Assembly: GCA_016783505.1 (NCBI GenBank)
Contig: JADHWK010000023.1
Span: 1 to 33,188 of the forward strand
From: Candidatus Zhuqueibacterota bacterium
GTDB lineage: Bacteria; BS750m-G25
Direction: 5' to 3'
Length of the DNA: 33,188 nt
A program made the translations under genes and the position numbers. Below are positions 24,641-32,352 of this stretch, in pieces (within the stretch, counting starts at the first letter, position 1; each line of letters begins with the position of its first letter). The notes beneath the pieces were generated by a model. It was not told the DNA's origin. It worked only from the letters and a program-made list of their open reading frames with translations, and made no database searches.

Positions 24641-25798
24641 ATGGCTAGAGAACTAATATTAAAGAATTGCAAACTCTACTATTCGCTCAATGATAGTGAA
24701 CTTGTGGACGTTTTGATTCAAGATGGCGTCATCATTCAAATAGGAAAGATTACAAATAATCATGAAAATGGACATTTCCTTGATACTGATGGGAGAATTG
24801 TCGTACCTGGTTTTATAGATGTTCATATACAAGGTGCCGGCGGTGCCGATATTCTGGATGGCTCCCTTGATGCTTTACAAACAATATCGAAGACGCTCGC
24901 TCGCTTTGGAACAACGAGTTTTCTAGCAACTACTGTGGTTCATTCCAATAGTGATAATATCCATCTAGAATTGGCTGCAAAACATACTGGAGAAAATCTT
25001 GGAGGAGCAAATCTACTTGGTATTCATCTGGAGGGACCCTTTGTAAACCTTCAAAGAAGGGGTGGGATGTCAAGGAGTAGTATATCTGATCCCTCAACCA
25101 AAACGCTCGAAGATATTCTGAATATTACGGCTGCATCATTAAAAATTATGACCATCGCCCCGGAACTCGATGGCAGTTTAGATGTCATTCATCAACTTGT
25201 CAATCGTGGTGTGGTTGCTTCATTTGGTCATTCCAATGCAACCTACGATGAAACCAAAATTGGGTTTGATGCCGGCATATCCCATGTCACCCATATTTTC
25301 AACGCGATGCCCCCTTTTCACCACCGAACACCTGGGCCGCTCCTGGCGATTTTTGAAGCGAACGATATCAGCGTTCAAATCATTGCTGATGGTGTTCATC
25401 TTCATCCCGGCATAATTAAAATGATCTACCAGATAATTGGCGAGGGTAGGTCAATTTGTATCACTGATGGTATACAAGCGATTGGACTGCCAGAAGGAAG
25501 GTACTTGTACAATGGGAGAGAGTACGAATCGAAAGATGGCGTAGCTCGTTATCTCGATGGGACACTCATCGGTACAGCAATTGGGTTGGATCAATTAGCC
25601 ATGCGATTCAAGAAATTCAACAATTGCTCGTTTGAGGCGGCAATGAATACAGTAGCGAAGAATCCCGCTAAACTCCTTGGTATTGAAGATCGAAAAGGAT
25701 CAATAGGGGTTGGGAAGGATGCTGATTTAGTCGTGTTTGACACTGATTATTCAGTTTGGGCGACAATAATTGATGGCAGGATTATTTTCCAAAAATAG
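24641..25798 (+). CDS. nagA: N-acetylglucosamine-6-phosphate deacetylase
   Basis: 385 residues, the normal NagA length. An amidohydrolase fold: PGFIDVHIQGAGG near the start, HLEGPFVNLQRRGG (metal-binding Glu), ASFGHSNATYDE and HVTHIFNAMPPFHHR (metal His residues), ADGVHLHP, and ITDGIQAIGLPEG with the catalytic Asp. The C-terminal NPAKLLGIEDRKGSIGVGKDADLVVFD is also typical. It converts GlcNAc-6-P to GlcN-6-P in amino-sugar catabolism and wall recycling. The usual partner NagB is not adjacent. Its neighbours here are two wall-directed lipoproteins, suggesting use of sugars released from peptidoglycan (inference). The ATG is clear, but no SD is visible. Confidence 0.95.
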   Translation: MARELILKNCKLYYSLNDSELVDVLIQDGVIIQIGKITNNHENGHFLDTDGRIVVPGFIDVHIQGAGGADILDGSLDALQTISKTLARFGTTSFLATTVVHSNSDNIHLELAAKHTGENLGGANLLGIHLEGPFVNLQRRGGMSRSSISDPSTKTLEDILNITAASLKIMTIAPELDGSLDVIHQLVNRGVVASFGHSNATYDETKIGFDAGISHVTHIFNAMPPFHHRTPGPLLAIFEANDISVQIIADGVHLHPGIIKMIYQIIGEGRSICITDGIQAIGLPEGRYLYNGREYESKDGVARYLDGTLIGTAIGLDQLAMRFKKFNNCSFEAAMNTVAKNPAKLLGIEDRKGSIGVGKDADLVVFDTDYSVWATIIDGRIIFQK

Positions 25799-26058
25799 TA
25801 GATGGAATATCTATCAATATTGTCAACAAAATAATCTCATTGGACTACGGGATATTGTATAATTTACACGCCAGCAATTCTCTTTTTATATCCGCTTAAA
25901 GCACTATTCAATCTATCCCTAGCCGTAGTATCTCCAGGGAGGTTATGGGAAGGATGAATATACAACTTGATAAGGTATTATTATTTGGTGGAATACCAAA
26001 CTTAGGTTCGTTAATGATCCCGGTTCTACCTCAACCCAAGCATATAAGGAGGTGAAGC
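25799..26058. other. Intergenic region upstream of the lipoprotein gene
   Basis: 260 bp without a gene. A TATAAT hexamer lies at about 25856-25861, but no properly spaced -35 box is evident. The last bases hold AAGGAGG, the ribosome-binding site of the next gene. Confidence 0.4.
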
Positions 26059-27084
26059 ATGTCAAGAAGATTTATGCTTAAGGTTAATCACCAATTTTTT
26101 CGGATTTATTTTTTTATCGGTCTGTTGTTTTTGGGGGTTCTTATTCTGTCCGGATGTTACTGCAGACTTGTCAGGAAAGAAGTGCGACCCAAGCCCGATG
26201 AAGATGTCACCCGGACAACATTGTCTGCCCCGATGCCGTGGTTGCATGAACCGGCTTCGCGATGGGAGAGGGATTTTACCGGCTCTCGACGCGATAGCCT
26301 TATCCCTGTTCCAAAAGCCGATCTTGAAAAAGAGGGTATCGGGATTAAAACCCGCATATATGATCTCTTTGATCGATGGGGGTTGAACGACGACATTCGC
26401 GGTAACCGGGGTACCCATTATGCAGATGTAACGGGAGAATGTAAGGGGATGATTGAGCTGGACTTCGCCTTAACACAAGAAGAATGGCAAAGGCCGGAGA
26501 ATAAAGCAAAATACTATCGAGCTGTGGACAAACTTATCAACAGGATCGGCAACACGCTTTTGGCAGATTTCGGAAATAAACTAAGGGGCCAAGAAAAGGA
26601 GCTCTTTCTGCGTGCCCTCAAAACCCTTGCCTGGCAGGAAAGTAAATGGCAGCATTACTTACGTTACAAGGATTGGTTTTTTATCATCGTCAGCAGCGGC
26701 TCTTATAACAAACTGCATGACTGGGGCATCACTCAAATAGCCCGTTCCTCTTTTAATCCTGATATTCTACTGAACAAAAACTTTTTCGATAGTAAAGCTT
26801 ATTGTTCAATCTCCAGCAGCCTATATTACGGATTTATGGAATATTATTTTTGTTACATGGAGGCCAGGGAGAATCCCGACAATGGTATCAGCTTGTTTAA
26901 TAAAATCATTGGTGGTTACAATCGCTATTCTTCCGGTTACAGCTCCAGTTGCTTTGAGCTGGCAAAAAACGATGAAGCTTACCGTAACTATCAAATTCGG
27001 GCAATGGGAGGATTCAAGGACAATTTTATCCTAAAACCGTGGGAAAGGCTAATGAAGTCCACTAATGAAACCATAAACCAGTGA
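26059..27084 (+). CDS. Lytic-transglycosylase-like lipoprotein
   Basis: 341 residues. The signal and lipobox are in FLGVLILSGCYC (about residues 22-34), after a long basic N-terminus. The C-terminal domain (about 165-320) resembles the lysozyme-like SLT fold: ALKTLAWQESKW (presumed catalytic Glu), HDWGITQIARSSF (in place of the common GLMQI) and GGYNRYSSGYSS (in place of the YNGG loop). Such enzymes cut the glycan strand of peptidoglycan. The assignment is by motif order and not certain. AAGGAGG is 6-7 nt before the ATG. The 5' 200 bp is duplicated, broken, at 22981. It works in a context of DUF1460 and NagA genes. Confidence 0.72.
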   Translation: MSRRFMLKVNHQFFRIYFFIGLLFLGVLILSGCYCRLVRKEVRPKPDEDVTRTTLSAPMPWLHEPASRWERDFTGSRRDSLIPVPKADLEKEGIGIKTRIYDLFDRWGLNDDIRGNRGTHYADVTGECKGMIELDFALTQEEWQRPENKAKYYRAVDKLINRIGNTLLADFGNKLRGQEKELFLRALKTLAWQESKWQHYLRYKDWFFIIVSSGSYNKLHDWGITQIARSSFNPDILLNKNFFDSKAYCSISSSLYYGFMEYYFCYMEARENPDNGISLFNKIIGGYNRYSSGYSSSCFELAKNDEAYRNYQIRAMGGFKDNFILKPWERLMKSTNETINQ

Positions 27085-27217
27085 GGATAGTCGCCATCTA
27101 TACCCGAACATATTATTCTTATTGTCTTTAGGTTACATCTTTTATTCATCAAAACTTCCCTTGCCAAATTGGTCATATTAGATCGTTATGATAAAGATCT
27201 TTTTCTAGGGAAAATCT

Positions 27218-27557
27218 GTGGGACACATTACAAATTCAAAGAATAGTTTAGTTCCTCTGATCGACAGGTTGAATAAATACCCAAATCGGTTTGGTGGACA
27301 ATAACATTTTACGTGAAATATTGTCGCTACTGTTCTCAGAACGTGTGAGCTCAGTAAATAAAGATATCTGCCTCGGTTGTGGCGTATGTATTTCGGCTTG
27401 TGAAAAAAACGCTATTTCACTAATTCCTCGTAAAAATCCCACCATCCCGAAGGGAACTATAAGGGAACTCTATAAAACCATCTTGCGAGAAAAGGGCAGA
27501 TTAACAACTTTTATTGTTAACAGATTTAATAGAGAGGTTGATAAATTTTTACAATGA
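27218..27557 (+). pseudogene. Decayed 4Fe-4S ferredoxin-type protein gene
   Basis: From GTG at about 27218 the frame reads GHITNSKNSLVPLIDRLNKYP and then leaves the sense frame. Removing one A from the AAA at about 27282-27284 restores PIGLVDNNILREILSLLFSE. Just after that the sequence jumps straight to DICLGCGVCISACEKNAISL, a single 4Fe-4S motif, and a normal C-terminal tail (RELYKTILREKGRL). Intact relatives have a longer middle and usually a second cluster, so both a frameshift and an internal deletion are likely. The 27291-27557 piece remains open and could in principle be expressed. Confidence 0.6.
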
Positions 27558-27682
27558 ATTAGGATACATAAAAATTGTAAATAGTTCTGCTGAGCCTTGC
27601 CGAACCTGACCCTACAAGGCAGGGCCATTGATTCCCATTTCATCAAAGGTTGTTTAATGCCTGTGCGCTACCGGTGAAAATA

Positions 27683-28330
27683 ATGATTGTACTATTAACA
27701 CTGTTGACGATAGTTACAGCGTCTTTACACATTCACGCTGAATATCAGGGTCCACGATATCACGTCTACTTGTTCAAACCACTGACCATGGTTTTCATCC
27801 TGCTTATTGCTATACAAGTAGGACAAAATGATGGTTCACTTTACAAATATGCAATTGTAGTCGGCCTGGTCTGTTCCTTGGCCGGGGATGTGTTTTTGAT
27901 GCTTCCATCAGATAGATTCATCGCTGGGCTCATCAGTTTTTTTATCGTTCATATTTTATACATAACGGCGTTTACATCCGGGATTGGCTTAAGTTACTCG
28001 TGGTGGTTATTGCCTCCTTTCGTTATTTGTGGTATTTTCATGTTCTTCATCCTTTCACCGTACCTTGGTAAACTGACGCTGCCCGTCCTGGTGTATGTAG
28101 TGGTGATTTTGGTCATGGCATGGCAGGCATGGGAGCGATGGAACTATATTGGGCAAAGTAAAGCATTACTGGCTTCCTTTGGAGCAGTGTTATTTCTCAT
28201 TTCGGATTCAGCACTGGCCCTTAACCGTTTTCGAGGACAATATATAAGTGCTCGAGCTTTGACCTTGAGTACCTATTTTGCTGCACAATGGTTGATTGCT
28301 CTCTCAGTTGGTCAGCAACCATTACAGTAA
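27683..28330 (+). CDS. YhhN/TMEM86-family membrane protein (lysoplasmalogenase-like)
   Basis: About 215 residues with eight predicted membrane segments. Family motifs are present: YLFKPLTMVFILLIA near the N-terminus, CSLAGDVFLMLP in the third segment, and the late FLISDSALALNRF. The conserved Asp residues in the last two are the presumed active-site residues. Some YhhN/TMEM86 members hydrolyse the vinyl-ether bond of lysoplasmalogens; other functions are unproven. The start is uncertain: ATG 27683 follows a weak GGTG, and in-frame GTG 27674 or TTG 27650 would add up to 11 residues. It is flanked by broken genes. Confidence 0.82.
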   Translation: MIVLLTLLTIVTASLHIHAEYQGPRYHVYLFKPLTMVFILLIAIQVGQNDGSLYKYAIVVGLVCSLAGDVFLMLPSDRFIAGLISFFIVHILYITAFTSGIGLSYSWWLLPPFVICGIFMFFILSPYLGKLTLPVLVYVVVILVMAWQAWERWNYIGQSKALLASFGAVLFLISDSALALNRFRGQYISARALTLSTYFAAQWLIALSVGQQPLQ

Positions 28331-28702
28331 TAAAATATTTCCAGAGATACTGAGTTTCTCACTTGATATGATTTAGGGATATCATGGGAGCGTTATATTT
28401 CAAGAAGCAAAAGTCACCGATCTTCACAGCTAGCCAACTGTACTATCCATCAGGCTTATTGGATTGATCATAATATCTATGTCTTTTTTACTCAGGTCTA
28501 ACACCGCATTTGATACGTGGTCGTTACGGTTTTGGATGTAAATCAAACGCATTCAAGAATAGTAGGAGAAAAATGAGGGGAATAGCACCTGGACGTAATT
28601 CCAACCAAAGTGCCTCCTGAGGTAGGGATTTAATAAGAATCCCTATCAAAAGTAAAAGGTGAAAGGAAATCAAGGCAAATCTTAAGTGAAGGGAGTATTA
28701 AA
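28331..28702. other. Intergenic region, nothing recognised
   Basis: 372 bp with short open stretches but no convincing gene. A TAGGGATT..AATCCCTA inverted repeat lies at about 28622-28648. AAGGGAG at the right end is the ribosome-binding site of the next gene. Confidence 0.4.
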
Positions 28703-28948
28703 ATGATTTTTGCAATTTGTTTGATCGTGGTGGGGGTCGTCTTTTTGCTGAAAAATGTCGGGGTTATCACCGGGGATGCCTGGGACATCATCTGGCCACT
28801 GCTCATAATCTACCTCGGTCTCTCCATGATCATCCGTAGAAAAAACCCCGAATCTAAGTGGGGGTGGTGCTGGCCCCGGATGTGTTATGACGAGGAACGA
28901 TCCAGAGAATTTCATAGAAAAATGGGAACCAAGGAGGATGAGAAGTGA
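28703..28948 (+). CDS. Small LiaI/DUF5668-like membrane protein
   Basis: 81 residues. Two close hydrophobic segments (FAICLIVVGVVFLLKNVGVI and DIIWPLLIIYLGLSMII) joined by a short GDAWD turn form the typical LiaI/LiaF-type N-terminal module, where the second helix begins W-P-L-L-(L/I)-(I/V). A basic, tryptophan-containing cytoplasmic tail follows. Related modules occur in envelope-stress proteins, but a lone copy has no assigned job. AAGGGAG lies about 8 nt upstream of the ATG. No partner gene is next to it. Confidence 0.8.
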   Translation: MIFAICLIVVGVVFLLKNVGVITGDAWDIIWPLLIIYLGLSMIIRRKNPESKWGWCWPRMCYDEERSREFHRKMGTKEDEK

Positions 28949-29276
28949 TATAGGAGACATAAAATAGAAAAATATACATAGGAATTAGACTGAAAACAAC
29001 CCTGAAATGATTCCGCAGGATGCTGAATTGCCAACACGTGCGGGATTACAGGGGAGGGATGGTTCAAGGCAAAGGGCAAATTTTATGTCGCTGTGGCTGG
29101 CGGTTAACCTTTACAGTTAGGCGGTTTATTTAACATGTATGTCATTACAGTTGGAATTACTGAAATGACGATATAATAGTGCCGTCCCTTAGATTCGGGA
29201 TAACATCATTGACGAGCATGACGTTTGTCATCGGTGGTAACCCGTGGAATTGCAAGGTCCCGAAAGGAGCAAACCG
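28949..29276. other. Intergenic region with a possible attC end and a shared element
   Basis: No gene is seen. GTTAGGC at 29116-29122 is followed by GGTTTATTTAA, much like the GTTAGGCGGTTTTGC at the end of site X (20931 on), so it may be the right end of another attC. No good left box is visible (best candidate GCCAAC at 29030). The 29165-29221 segment is the second copy of the element at 22896. Confidence 0.4.
29165..29221. repeat. Shared intergenic element, copy 2
   Basis: It shares ATATAATAGT, CCGTCCC, a TCCC..CGGGA palindrome (29185-29200), ACATC, TTGA and GCATG with 22896-22960, in the same order. Confidence 0.55.
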
Positions 29277-29627
29277 ATGTTTAGTGGATTACTGCTTAAA
29301 GAAAGTCTAAAAGAAGCCAGCGTCCTGGATGTGATTCGGGTTACCAAGATAGAAAAGTGGGATGTTGATAACACCGCTGATTTTCAACCCAAAACTTGGA
29401 CCGCAATTTTTTTCGAAGGGGATGAAAGTCAAGTTGATAATACAGCGGAGAAATTGAGTCAATCACTCAAGCCACGCTGGTATGCCAATATCTCCACCGT
29501 GAACAACGAGTATGTAATCTTTCCCAACAAAGTTTTTAAGTATACAAAAGGGGATAAGCAAAAGATAACGGAAGCGGTAAAATATGGTCTATCGTTAGGT
29601 ATTCCCGACCACCAGCTCGATTGGTAA
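29277..29627 (+). CDS. Conserved hypothetical protein
   Basis: 116 residues, soluble, no signal peptide. It opens MFSGLLLKESLKEASVLDVI, has an alternating strand/helix pattern (WTAIFFEGDESQVDNTAEKL, WYANISTVNNEYVIFPNKVF) and ends GIPDHQLDW. The compact alpha/beta layout resembles a small ferredoxin-like fold, and the family appears widespread but uncharacterised. The ATG at 29277 is chosen because AAAGGAG lies 7 nt upstream; longer in-frame options have none. If the GTTAGGC at 29116 is a real attC end, this would be its cassette gene. Confidence 0.75.
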   Translation: MFSGLLLKESLKEASVLDVIRVTKIEKWDVDNTADFQPKTWTAIFFEGDESQVDNTAEKLSQSLKPRWYANISTVNNEYVIFPNKVFKYTKGDKQKITEAVKYGLSLGIPDHQLDW

Positions 29628-29676
29628 GAATAAAGCTTTGAATTCTGTTATCCTAAATTTGTCTAGCTTTGATACT

Positions 29677-30387
29677 ATGGGTAATATTCAGGACATGCAG
29701 CATCATTTTGAGCGTGTGGCTTCGGTGTATGCCCAAGTTCGCCACACCGATCCTGGCGTCATCGAAGCGATAATCACCCACTTGCCACGCGATAATCGTT
29801 TAGTTAATGTAGCTGACCTCGGCTGCGGACCGGGACGCTATTCAGAAATCATTGTGGCACGACTCGATAGTAATCTAAGGCTTTTATGTTGCGATAATTC
29901 TGGAGCCATGCTAGCGGAATGCTGCAGACCTATGAGTAGGAAGTTCCCTTCTAAGCATATCCGCTACTGTCTCGCCAATGCCAACGACCTACCTTTCGCC
30001 GATGGCTGCTTCAATGCTGTCACCACCTTCAATGCGGTTCACCATTTCGATCTTGATTGTTTTATTGCAGGAGCAGCACGCATTTTGTGCCGTGACGGAC
30101 TTTTGTCCATCTGTACCCGCACACCCGAGCAGAATGCCCGCATTGTGTGAGGAAAGTATTTCCATAGGTTTATTTAATACGAAACCAGATTGTACCGGCG
30201 TGAACACCTTGAAGAGGCGATCGGTGGTACATTGGAACTGCAATTGGTAGGTATACAGGTATTCAAGCATGTGCGGACGGAGTTGGTGAAGTCACTGTTG
30301 AAGCGAGGCCGCAATTTCCACTATTCAACGTTTGCACTTTATTCTGGTGAGGAATTTGACCGGGTGATGGTGACATTCGCTAAGTGA
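29677..30387 (+). pseudogene. SAM-dependent methyltransferase gene with two in-frame stops
   Basis: One reading frame carries MQHHFERVASVYAQVR, the SAM motif VADLGCGPGRYSEII, LLCCDNSGAML, and AVTTFNAVHHFDL. TGA at 30148-30150 interrupts it after PEQNARIV, and TAA at 30178-30180 follows. The same frame then reads YETRLYRREHLEEAIGG up to TGA at 30385. Both stops fit single-base changes (TGG to TGA, GAA to TAA). The N-terminal 158 residues keep the SAM-binding half, but the C-terminal substrate part is lost, so activity is doubtful. Confidence 0.75.
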
Positions 30388-30625
30388 ATGACCGACATCA
30401 GCAACAAAGGCATGATCGAATTACCTCCAGGAACACACTGGTATTAGCGCAGCGAATATAAAGATTTACTGGGCCGATCCAGAAAATGGTGAAACACCTG
30501 CAGTTGTCTTTACGGACACGTAGATGTTTTGACCCTTTTTTAATATACCCCCTCAACCTTTTTTAGGAACTTTTCCTTTTATCTATCGTTAAAATTTAGT
30601 AGAAATAGGGAAAAAGGAGGAGAAA
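30388..30625. other. Intergenic region upstream of the PDZ gene
   Basis: There is no complete gene. A 35-codon open stretch ending at about 30523 (IKIYWADPENGETPAVVFTD) looks protein-like and may be the tail of a lost gene. A candidate ECF-type promoter lies in the right part. Confidence 0.4.
30567..30591 (+). promoter_or_regulatory. Candidate ECF-sigma promoter for the PDZ gene
   Basis: GGAAC followed by a 16-bp T-rich spacer and CGTT, the GGAAC-N16/17-CGT form common to extracytoplasmic-function sigma factors. The start codon is about 35 bp further on. A single match of this size can arise by chance. Confidence 0.35.
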
Positions 30626-31543
30626 ATGAAGCCTTTAAAAATTCGTCCGGTGCCAGTGGGATTTATTTTATTGATCTTTTTGGCGGTTGGGCCAGGATAC
30701 GGACAGGGGATGGGGGCTTACGCCGCCGTGGGTGACGGGGACAAGGTGGGATGGCTGGGTGTTTATCTGGATAATCTCACCCCTGAAATTAAGGAATCCT
30801 TAGATTATGGGGGCAAATATGGGGTGTTGGTTGAGGAAGTGGCAAAGGATAGCCCTGCTGAGGAAGCCGGTATCGAGGACGGGGATATTATCGTGGAATG
30901 GGATGGAAAAACGGTCAAAAACATTTATAAACTTAAGCGGTGGATCCGGGAGGGAAAAGCCGGGGACAAGATGACCGTAAAAATCTTTCGGGACGGTGAA
31001 GAAAAGGTTCTTGAGGTTGAGGTCGGGGGAAGGCCGTGGGGACCGCCGGGGTTGGGATTTTTCCGTTGGGGGCCGGAGGGATTTTTCGAAATGGCCAAAG
31101 AGGAGCGGGCCTGGCTGGGGGTTAGATTACAGGATTTAACGGATCAATTAGGGAAATACTTCGGGGTAAAAGACGGAAAGGGTGCCCTGATATCTGAAGT
31201 GTTAGAAGATAGCCCAGCAGAGGAGGCGGGTCTTAAGGCCGGGGATGTGGTGATTCAATGGGATGACGAGAAAATAGAAGATGCCCAAGGGCTTCGAAGT
31301 TGGGTGCGGGAAGCCGGGGTGGGCGATGAAATAACCCTGTTGGTAAAACGGAATAGGAAAAAAAAGAAATTCAAAGTGAAACTGGCCGAAGCACCAGAAA
31401 AATACAAAACCTGGGATTTCCCAATCTTTGGTCCCCAAAAATGGAAATATTTCTATTATCCTGATTATCCTGAGCGAAAAGGGCCTTTTAGGTGGTATTA
31501 TCGCTGGGGACCTGACTGTGAGGAGGAGGATTTTGATCTTTAA
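30626..31543 (+). CDS. Exported tandem-PDZ protein
   Basis: 305 residues. A signal peptide (PVGFILLIFLAVGPGYGQG) is followed by two PDZ domains, about 40-130 and 165-255. Each has the carboxylate-binding region (GWLGVYLDNLTPE; AWLGVRLQDLTDQ) and the DSPAEEAG..DGD(I/V) helix characteristic of HtrA/DegP-type PDZ repeats. No trypsin-like protease domain is present, so it is not DegP itself. The C-terminus is aromatic and basic (WKYFYYPDYPERKGPFRWYYRW), then acidic. It probably binds unfolded or C-terminal peptides in the periplasm. AAAGGAGG precedes the ATG. A terminator follows, so it forms a single-gene transcript. Confidence 0.85.
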   Translation: MKPLKIRPVPVGFILLIFLAVGPGYGQGMGAYAAVGDGDKVGWLGVYLDNLTPEIKESLDYGGKYGVLVEEVAKDSPAEEAGIEDGDIIVEWDGKTVKNIYKLKRWIREGKAGDKMTVKIFRDGEEKVLEVEVGGRPWGPPGLGFFRWGPEGFFEMAKEERAWLGVRLQDLTDQLGKYFGVKDGKGALISEVLEDSPAEEAGLKAGDVVIQWDDEKIEDAQGLRSWVREAGVGDEITLLVKRNRKKKKFKVKLAEAPEKYKTWDFPIFGPQKWKYFYYPDYPERKGPFRWYYRWGPDCEEEDFDL

Positions 31544-31587
31544 ATAATGACTGCCGATTTCTTGGAAATTCTAGGATATTTTTTCTA

Positions 31588-31620
31588 AAGCCGTAGACTT
31601 GGTGAGCCTACGGCTTTTTT
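31588..31620 (+). terminator. Rho-independent terminator after the PDZ gene
   Basis: Stem AAGCCGTAG / CTACGGCTT with a 12-nt loop, followed by a run of Ts. Confidence 0.9.
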
Positions 31621-31721
31621 ATGGTTGACTAAAAATAACCTATGTCTGCCCATATGACACCATGCAATGCCCATACGACAGACTTGGGGACAGGGAAAGG
31701 GGAATTTATTTATGAATTTTT

Positions 31722-31737
31722 TTGGCACGATGATTGC
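31722..31737 (+). promoter_or_regulatory. Sigma-54 (-24/-12) promoter upstream of hsp20
   Basis: TTGGCACGATGATTGC matches the sigma-54 consensus YTGGCACGRNNNTTGCW at every fixed position except the last (C for W). The GG and GC elements have the required spacing. It lies 66 bp before the hsp20 ATG, and no CIRCE operator is visible. Confidence 0.7.
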
Positions 31738-31802
31738 CTATTTAAATAACGAAATTTGGGAAAAAGAAAAAATTCATGGAAATTAAGGAAAGGAGGTCTA
31801 AA

Positions 31803-32228
31803 ATGACGTTAGTCAAATGGCAACCGACCAGATCGCTGTTCAGGCCCAGTTTCTTTTTCGATGACCTTTTTGGTTTGAATCGGCCCTTTTTTGACAGGGA
31901 CTTCAGTCCCAGGATGGACATCGTGGAGAAGAAAAACGATTTCGTCCTCAGTGCCGAGCTGCCCGGTGTGAACAAGGAAGATGTAAAGGTTACTGTCGAA
32001 GATGATATGCTGACGATCAAGGGCGAGAAGAAAATTGAGAAGGTTAACGATGAAGGGAATTTTTACCATGCTGAGCGGGCTTACGGCAGTTTCTGCCGCA
32101 GTTTCAGGCTGGGTGAAGAGGTGTTAAGGGACAAGATTAAGGCTCAGTTCAAGGACGGGGTGTTAACTGTTAATCTTCCCAAGGCCAAGGTCGTTGAGCC
32201 CAAGGCGATCAAAATTTCCGTCAACTGA
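31803..32228 (+). CDS. Hsp20 / alpha-crystallin small heat-shock protein
   Basis: 141 residues. An N-terminal arm (WQPTRSLFRPSFFFDDLFGL) precedes the alpha-crystallin domain at about 38-130: RMDIVEKKNDFVLSAELPGV, KVTVEDDMLTIKGEKK, AERAYGSFCRSFRL and FKDGVLTVNLPKAK. The C-terminal IKISVN holds the I-x-I/V motif that docks between subunits. It is an ATP-independent holdase forming oligomers in the cytoplasm. AAAGGAGG lies 5-6 nt before this ATG, which rules out the in-frame upstream start at 31776. The sigma-54-type promoter upstream suggests activator-dependent control rather than, or alongside, a heat-shock sigma factor. Confidence 0.93.
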   Translation: MTLVKWQPTRSLFRPSFFFDDLFGLNRPFFDRDFSPRMDIVEKKNDFVLSAELPGVNKEDVKVTVEDDMLTIKGEKKIEKVNDEGNFYHAERAYGSFCRSFRLGEEVLRDKIKAQFKDGVLTVNLPKAKVVEPKAIKISVN

Positions 32229-32271
32229 AACCCGCAGATATTATCAACGGGGTGAAAAGCGGTTTTCTAAC

Positions 32272-32310
32272 AAAAGCCGGAAGCTTTATGTTTCCGGCTT
32301 TTTTATTTTT
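32272..32310 (+). terminator. Rho-independent terminator after hsp20
   Basis: Stem AAAAGCCGGAA / TTCCGGCTTTT with a 9-nt loop and a T-rich tail, just upstream of the next promoter. Confidence 0.92.
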
Positions 32311-32315
32311 AATAC

Positions 32316-32344
32316 TTGACATTGTTATAAAATTTTTGTATAAT
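32316..32344 (+). promoter_or_regulatory. Consensus sigma-70 promoter for the ogt-like gene
   Basis: -35 TTGACA (32316-32321), a 17-bp spacer, -10 TATAAT (32339-32344): a perfect match. The ATG is only 8 nt after the -10 box, so the transcript should start at or next to the start codon. Confidence 0.85.
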
Positions 32345-32352
32345 ATTTAATA

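Noticed and set aside
25840-25861. TTGGAC..TATAAT as a promoter for the lipoprotein gene
   Set aside because: The spacing between the two hexamers is only about 12 bp, too short for a sigma-70 promoter, and it is 200 bp from the gene.
30148-30150. TGA in the methyltransferase frame as a selenocysteine codon
   Set aside because: A TAA follows ten codons later in the same frame, and TGA fits a single change from a Trp codon. No SECIS-like hairpin was evident directly after it.
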